Positions 56,976 to 64,000 of a DNA stretch of 64,000 nucleotides are shown piece after piece. The position numbers were made by a program, and so were the translations under genes. Each line of letters opens with the position of its first letter. The stretch's first letter is position 1. The stretch spans positions 1,695,501 through 1,759,500 of the forward strand of contig NC_084672.1 in NCBI RefSeq assembly GCF_028389875.1. Reading direction: 5' to 3'. Origin of the DNA: Rhea pennata. Taxonomy: Eukaryota > Chordata > Aves > Rheiformes > Rheidae. The notes beneath the pieces are model-generated. The model made no database searches. It saw only the letters and a program-made list of their open reading frames with translations, and had not been told where the DNA came from.

Positions 56976-59900
56976 GAGAAAGGCATCCTAACATTATTTT
57001 TTCTGGAAGCTTCTTGCACTAGAAGTGCTTCATAATTAGATACGAGTTTAAGGTATAGTCAGACTTGTCAAGAGTCTTTGCCCCTCGATGGCTTATCTAT
57101 TTCACTTAGAACTTTAGGTTTCTCATAGGTGCGCAGTAACAGGAAGTAAATTTTTTGGAGCCATATATATTTTGTTTTCAAGGTTTATAGCAATGCTATG
57201 CAAAATGTTAGAGTGTAGAAAAAGTAAATTTATTGATGTAGAGCCAGATTTTTCTAGGCTATGAAAGCAGCATTTGGCTGTCTATGAATGCAGGGTAGCT
57301 TCAGTAATAATAATCCATTTCCCTTCTTTTTTTCCCCTGCTTCTTTCCTTTTGTCAAGGTAGAGGTGATGCAGGGTCCCTGATACATGCAATGTAGATAA
57401 AAGAAGACATTAACTGCGTTCATCTTTGTGGGAGTTACCATAACAGAGCTCAGATTTCAAGTTGTGGATTCCTAGCATAGTGTTATCTTCAGCTTGGTAG
57501 CAGTTTAAAAGCGGGCTTTAAATTACTGTTTTACAGCACTGCATTGAACTTGGACACAGTAATTTGCCTGAACTGCTTGAATCAAGACTATGACAGATGT
57601 CCACAGAGGTGCCATGTTGTCATTGAATCATTCCTGATCTCTTGGCAAGTGTTTTTGTGCTATTCCATGCTTGTACCTTCTTACCAAGTGAATCCTATTG
57701 TTAGCCTCTTCCCTTGGCCATTTTTCATGAGTACAACACCCTGTTGATGGGAGGATGCTGCTTCTGGTTTTAGAAGCTGGCACTCAGCCCCTCGTTTTCT
57801 GCTAGGCACTCTGCAAGCAGAACAGAATGCTGGAATGGTTAAAGTCTGAGTACTGTATATGACTAACATCTAGAAGATATTCGGTTTTTCTTCCTCGTGT
57901 TAGATCAACTGTATTAAATACAAACAGTTTGCTAGAGTGTGGTTTACAAAAGCAGAGTAAACCTGTATGAGAACCATGGAATTAGCTATTCGAAGACAAC
58001 AGTATCAGGATTTGTGCACACCCATGTATGTATATTTGTGCTTTTAGTGAAAAATAGCAGAAGCACGAAAATTGTCACCAGTAGGATACTGGAGATTCAA
58101 TATTGGGCTTTTAAAATCCTCCACTAAAATTTTGAGGTAAATATTGCTGGGGCTTTCCAAGAAAGAGATGTGTAAGATATGAAAGTTTGATGGGGTTGCA
58201 TCATTTGGAGAAACCATAGATGAGTTTCTAAGCCCACTAGTAGTTCCATGACCTTGTTGCAAAGATTTGGAGTTCCAGCTCAGTTGAGTGGATGTAAAAT
58301 AACTAGAAATTGAACCTTTTGCCATTGAACGAGACTACACTGGAAAGTATAATGTTCAGCAGTTGTTAATTGCCTGATTTCGAAAGGGCCAGTTCCAAAG
58401 TGCTGTTGAAAGGGACATCTTTGTTAGGATTTGGGAAGTGTGCGTGGGGGAGATACTGTAGACTTAACTCTGAACTGCTTTGAAGTCCTGACATGCTCCT
58501 GGCCTTCAGCTGTGGTGAGATTCTGCATTTACACTTGGTATCCATCATGGTGATAATGGAGTGCTACTCAAAATTACAAGGTATACACATTAATTCTATC
58601 CAGTCTCTTTCCAGCTGTCAATCACTGCCTCTGCTAATACAGTTCTCAAGTACTCTGGCTGCTAGATATCTTGTCCTTATCTCAAGGAAAATAGTTTGTG
58701 CTGTGCAGCCATTTCTTGAGCAGTATTTCTCCCTGCCCCAGGATTTGTAAAGTTCTTTGCACAGCACAATAATGCAAGGAAAATAATAGTTGGTTAGCTA
58801 AAAGTTTAAGGTCTTTACTGTAGTTGATGGAAGAAGAAAAAAAAAAACCCAAAGCAGATTTTTGTTTCAGATACTTGTAATAACACTTGAAAGGACATAC
58901 CAAAACCCCAAATCAAGTGTTGGTTTGGTAAGAAAACAAGTCATTGCTGCTGTCACAGGGAGTAGGCACATGCAAGTTTTTGTTCTGGCTTTCTCTTCAC
59001 GTGCGCATTATGGGGACAGGAGGATATCATCAGCATGGGAATTTTCCCTCAGCTGTTAAATTTAAGGTAGGAAAAAAGATGTTGTGGTTAGATGCTCATC
59101 CCAGAGCATGTCCACTGAGTGATTCTGAGCTGCCCAGAAGGAGCAGCTGAGGATTACCCCGTGGAGGGGGAATCCCAGGTGGCAGAGCGCCAGCACAGTC
59201 AGTGCTGTGCCACCTGTTTCCTCCCCCCTTCCTCTCTGCATGTGGGCAGTATGCCAGGGGTAGGAGGGGGCACAGCCAGAATGTGCGCACTCCTGCAAGC
59301 CTGGAAAGGCAGAACAGCTCTTAAGGTGTGTCTTCATTGGCATACAACAGCCCAGTAGCTGTTCTAATTTGGGCTAGAGATTATTTTGCATTCCTCTGTC
59401 TCTTGCCATTTTCCACCATGAGCTGAACTTTGCATAGCCTGTTCCACTGTACCTCTGAATCACAGGGTGCCCTAACATGGCTGAAGATCTGTCTTAAATG
59501 CGGGTGGGAAATGACATGTGGTGCTATCTCTTCAAAAAATTAGCTCTTCAGGTGTCCATTGGTTACATTTTGTTGACTGTCCTAGAGCAGAAATTGCATC
59601 ATGTCTTTGAGCCTTCAAAGGAGCTTCAGTTTTAGCACAGGGCATTAATCAGGCTGTTTGTTCAAGCGTTTTTGGCCTAGTCACATTCCAGATAATACTG
59701 GAAATGATAATTCATGAAATGCTACCTCCTTCAAGGAAAGCAGCTTTGGGGGAGGGTTATTTAAATTGAGCATGGTCAACATGATATGTCCTGCATCCTT
59801 ACCATCACTTTTCTATACAGTGTTTGAGCTCAGCGTGATGGGCTCTTTGCAAAACTGGGGTGAGCTTTGTCAAACCCACTTGCATCCCCAACAAATTAGA

Positions 59901-62900
59901 CTGTCATGACTGTGAAGGTTGGGCTTCTCTTAAGCTTTATGGTACAAATTGGGTGAAAACAAAAACCTGTATAGATCCATTTTTGCCCAGGGATCCTCAA
60001 GTCTGCAGGAGTGTAAATCTAGAATGCAGTATTGAAACTAGAAGGAAAACAATTATTTGGCAGTCTGGTTACAACAGGCAAGCAAAGCTCATTCTTTCAC
60101 TCTTTACTCCAAAGTGATACAGGACTTTGCAAGGACTATGCAGACTTTTTAGGAGATTTCCCTACCCACCCATCTTCGCCACTCCCTCCCCAAAAAATGA
60201 AACAAAACAAAAAACAGAGGTATCATGAAGAAGTATTTGTGCATCTTGGAGAGAAAACCTACCTCGGCTTTCAAAAATAAGGCTGGACTTGGCTTCAGCT
60301 TATCACTGCAGACTTCCCTTGCTCTCCCCTCCGTTCTTTTCACAGCTCTGCCTTCCTCCAAGTGAAGCTTCCATCTGGGTAGGAGGTATGAAAGACCATA
60401 ATTCTCTCATTGTTCCCATGGCCCATTTGGTTGGGAGCAGAGGAAGATAGTTAACACCCTCTTTACCTGTTCTTTGTGGGGAAAAAAAGCTACATGGTTC
60501 CTATACTAGGGGTATCATACACAATGTATGCTTCAGAAGCATCTGATTCATTGTACTGAAAATGAGAGGCTACAGCCTTTGCTGTTACTGTTTGTAAAGC
60601 CAGCAGAATGGTATTTGAACTTGTAAACTTGCCATTTACCTTTTAAAAATTGTATTCACGATTGTGTTCTTTTATCACATTATTGAAAGACTTTAGTCAT
60701 TAAAAGACTTCAGTGGACTAAAGCTCAGGAGTTTAGTCCCTAATTCATGGATTTTTCTGCCCAGGGATTGTAGGTTCTCTGAAGTGGAGACTTTGCCTTT
60801 TTAAATGTTACTATACAAGTACAGATTAAAGGTTAAGCTGATAAATGTTTTGAATATAATTACACACAGATACACTGCTATTCTGTTGAGTATGTATTTG
60901 TTGATACAGAGTATGGTTGCTGCCAGAGATGCAGACTGCACTGAAAATGTGAGCTGGGGAAGGGCTGCCAGGTATCCTGTACAGTGAATGAGTTGTAGAT
61001 GTTCCTTGTGATTATTCCCCCGAAATTCAGTGGCAGCTTACACATGGTTGCCTGTACTTATCCTAGGAATAAGATGGGAGCCTCACAGTACACACACTGT
61101 GCCTATATTAAGGAGAACATATACACAGTTGGGAACATAGCTTAATAGAGTAACCATACTAGGAAAAAAATAAGAGGCTTTGATTATCAAGTGAGGAGTA
61201 ATGCAAAGCGTGATGTCATGAAAGACCTGGAGAAATATAGGGGATGCTGTAATCCACACTTAATAGTGCACAGGGGATTAACAGCAATGTGATGTCATGT
61301 TCTGAAAGCATCTGAGAACACCAGAAATAGAAATCAGAGTGACCACAGGAGAACAGGTCCCAGGCACATTGTCTAAAGAGTTTGGTGAAGAAGCAGCAGT
61401 CTATTTGCTTACATACGACTGCTGAAAACTAGGGACTGATACTAGCAAACCATAAAGCAACGCACAAGCAGCAGTATGCAGCCAACCAGGAAGCACCTGC
61501 TAGAGCAGATGGCAGCGAACTGAATGGACGAATGGGGCAGCAGAGCCCTGCAAGCCACCCCGGGGGGCAGAACAGCAGACCTTGATAGTAAGCACCTGAC
61601 AATTGAAGCTGTGCAGTAACATCCCTACTCAAGTACACAACAGTGCCTTGTCATAAATACTGCTAAGACATGGTGTGTGCATGGCAAGGTCCAACCTAAC
61701 CAGCTCTGTGGTTCTAGGCATTCACATGCAGGTTCCTTCTTAGCTGTTCTGGCAAGTATTGGTTTGTACACTGTTTTGTCCTTTGAGTATCCTTGTATTG
61801 CTGTGTTATCTCTAATGTTTAGTAGCCCACAGCATGTTGCTTTTTTGCTGTTTCTTACTATGTAGTAGGTTTTTTGAGAAGGAGGTGGAAGAGGTAGGAA
61901 GGGACAGGTCATCTGGCCTACTTATCGTGGCACTTACTTCCATTAGTGCTTTGACATGCTTATGCCTTGTGTAGTAGACAACAGCAAAACTGACTGTATG
62001 CAACTTCTGCAAGTTGGATCTTCCTGCCGTCAGTATAACTAAGCATGAATTTCTTCAGAAAACTTGTTCCCTTAGCCTAGCTATCCAAGCAAGTTCAGAC
62101 TATCTCCCTTAGTCTGACTGTTCATTCATATGTCTATAACATTATGCAGATTGAAATATGATACAGTTAAATTGATTCAGACCAGTTGAGGCCCACTCAT
62201 CTCACTCAAGAATGTAACAAGACTCAGAAAGGGTACTAGCGCCAGCTACTTATATCAGACAAATGTTTGTGCTGTGTTTTGGTAAGAAAATTTGATGAAA
62301 GAGACATGTAAAATGATAGTCTTACTGTGCATTTTCAATGTGTTAGTGGGAAGTCCAAGAGATGTTTGGAGAGTGATTCAAGGTCTGGATTTTTTTATAA
62401 AATACTAAGATGTCAGGAAAACAAACAGGGATAGATTTAGTCCCGCTGTCATACTTTTGTGGTAGTGAGCTGTTTTAGATGAAATGCAGCTTTTCTAAGG
62501 TCACCTTTTCAGTACTTAGATATGCTTACATAATTGTTTAACTGTCTAGTGTGCCCTGCTATAGTATGCCTGGATGAGGCCCATTGTCCTCGGAAGGGGA
62601 CTACGTTTTGAGTAGACATCAGTGCAGCAGCCAGCATGTTGGTTTCTTTGGCCTATTGCCTGTGGCAGATCTGTCTCCAGTTAATAACACGCAGTGTGCC
62701 TGGAGCCTGCAAAAGCAGTGCCCTCTCCTGGATGGGATGACCAGCTCAGCACTGCAGTTCTCTGCTTACGTGCAAGATTTTAAGTCCCGAAGAGAAAGAA
62801 ATAGCAAGCAAATGTGGAGTGGAAGGGAAAGAGAGCAGGATGTGCAAGACTGCTGGCTGAGAGGACATGGGCAAACAGCTGTGGATAATTTTAATATTCA

Positions 62901-62942
62901 GAAAATATGATAAGGTGTGGAAGTAGTTTGTTACTGTTTATA

Positions 62943-63017
62943 CTGCCCATACAGGGACTGAACCTGTGACCTTGGCATTAGCAGCACCACGCTCTAACTA
63001 GCTGAGCTAAACCTGCA
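62943..63017 (-). tRNA. tRNA-like sequence, Ile-type body with GCT anticodon (likely pseudogene)
   Basis: On the minus strand TAGCTCAGCTAGTTAGAG (A box, D arm), TGGTG-CTGCTAA-TGCCA (anticodon arm), AGGTC and ACAGG-TTCAGTC-CCTGT (T arm, B box) follow in correct spacing. The body closely resembles nuclear tRNA-Ile, whose GAT form has CTGATAAC in the loop, but the anticodon positions read GCT, a serine anticodon. The D arm pairs fully, the anticodon and T stems pair with wobbles, but the acceptor stem has two mismatches, one extra T sits at the 8/9 position and position 58 is G instead of A. It is probably a degenerate copy; transcription is possible. It lies antisense in ANP32A intron 1. Confidence 0.6.
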
Positions 63018-64000
63018 TGTGCACATTGAAAGGAAGTCAGGAGAAGCCCCAAGTGCCCAGCTTATGCAGCTGTGTTACCTTCATGCTTTTGCTCGTGTGT
63101 TATTTTCCATAGTGTTCTTAAATCTCTTTGGCTCTAAAGCCACTTTGATTTTGACTAGACCACCCAGGCATTGCACTTGTATTGCTGCTGTTGCAGTTCT
63201 GGAGTGTTTGGAGCCTGTGTGCTGTTAATGAACTCTTAGATTTGACCAGGCTTTCCACCACTTGTAAACCTGCCCAGTTTTATTCCATGATAACTTCCCT
63301 GTGGCAGTTGTTTTCACTGTACCTTTACCCAGTGTCTTGATACTGGGCAAAGGAAACAAAGATTGCTGTTTTGTTTCAAATAAAGTTCTTGGAAAGGCAG
63401 AGAAGAAACAGCAGTCTTCCCCTAAGTGGAGCACACTGAAAGTAGAAGCTAGCTGGCTCTTCTGCTCCATATTAAAGGGTTCTTCTTCTACATCCATAGC
63501 AATTTCCAGCTCCCCCTCAAATCTGTTATCTGCCCCTGCAGAAGCTTTGTCTAATTCCCTGTTTGCCTTTTCTCTTCCTACTGTCCTTGCCAAGCAGTGA
63601 GGACAGATACCATTTTCTTTGGTCTAGTGCACGGTTTCTAGCCAAATCTGACTGTAAGCTCTGTCCTGTGCTGGTTGCTGAGCCTATGAGCATTGTCTCC
63701 CTCAACTCTGGCCTTGCTTCATCTTCCTACGTGTGTTTCTGCAAACTTCCTTTTCTGGCTCTTGCAGAGAGGATAAGACAAAAAAATATCTTGCTTTTTG
63801 CATAATTATCAGCCTTCCAATAACAGGATCAAATCTGTTTCCACAGAAAATCTTTTCTTCTGCAGCTGTGAAGCTCACTAGCCTCCACAGCCAGACATGA
63901 GACACACGATGGCTGGTGGATGGTGAAGTTGTGTGCTCTATGCAGTAGCACTTGCCTTTGCTGACATTATTCAGAAAGAAACATCTCTCGGTGATTCTGA
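63018..64000 (+). other. ANP32A intron 1 continues, nothing recognised
   Basis: Intronic unique DNA up to the end of the window. Open frames up to 122 codons on either strand (63225-63593) overlap each other and lack recognisable domains or splice context. Confidence 0.5.

Larger units (their letters stand above)
51970..62942 (+). other. ANP32A intron 1 (distal), no exon recognised
   Basis: AT-rich unique intronic DNA. None of the ANP32A leucine-rich-repeat exons was found. Poly(T) runs at 52162-52182 and the two TG/TA microsatellites listed separately are the only repeats identified. A small GC-richer patch at 59.1-59.3 kb has no recognisable content. Confidence 0.6.

Noticed and set aside
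1-64000. CRISPR arrays, operons, phage or viral genes
   Set aside because: All tandem arrays lack unique spacers; gene structure, CpG islands, CR1 and splice sites are vertebrate. No retroviral gag/pol/env-like protein was recognised.

Overview
This is vertebrate genomic DNA, almost certainly from a bird. The evidence is the avian form of ANP32A exon 1 (protein starts MDMKKRIHLELRNRTPSD), CR1-type LINE fragments as the only clear interspersed repeats, very GC-rich and minisatellite-rich genic blocks, and short introns in the GC-rich gene. The gene order matches the human 15q23 block read backwards: GLCE side, NOX5 (minus), ANP32A (plus). In chicken this block lies on a small chromosome; that, and the species, are recalled or inferred and could not be checked here.

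Layout. 1-2.9 kb is AT-rich DNA with no recognisable exon, probably an intron of GLCE. 2.9-4.3 kb is a strong CpG island with a G-rich tandem block, three CCAAT boxes exactly 42 bp apart, further NF-Y/GC boxes and a minus-strand splice donor; synteny makes it the likely GLCE promoter and first exon. 4.3-11.9 kb is gene-free, with GC-rich patches, minisatellites and two AT-rich stretches that look like conserved non-coding DNA. 11.9-16.6 kb holds NOX5 on the minus strand. Eleven exon-like segments are recognisable and none has an internal stop, but several parts expected from the human protein were not found (start codon, EF-hands 3-4, an extracellular loop, the FAD-NADPH linker). One transmembrane heme-ligand histidine is replaced by arginine. 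17.6-48.7 kb is intergenic, with CpG-rich micro-patches up to about 30 kb and CpG-poor DNA beyond; it holds a young CR1 copy with a 15-bp flanking duplication and an old CR1 copy.

The ANP32A CpG-island promoter and first coding exon lie at 48.8-49.77 kb on the plus strand; the rest of the window is its first intron. That intron contains a second CpG island (50.7-52.0 kb) ending in a strong splice donor, several microsatellites and a degenerate tRNA-like sequence on the minus strand near 63 kb. The genes are syntenic neighbours, not a functional cluster. No CRISPR array, operon or prokaryotic system is present. The most interesting signal is the unusual, possibly decaying NOX5 locus.
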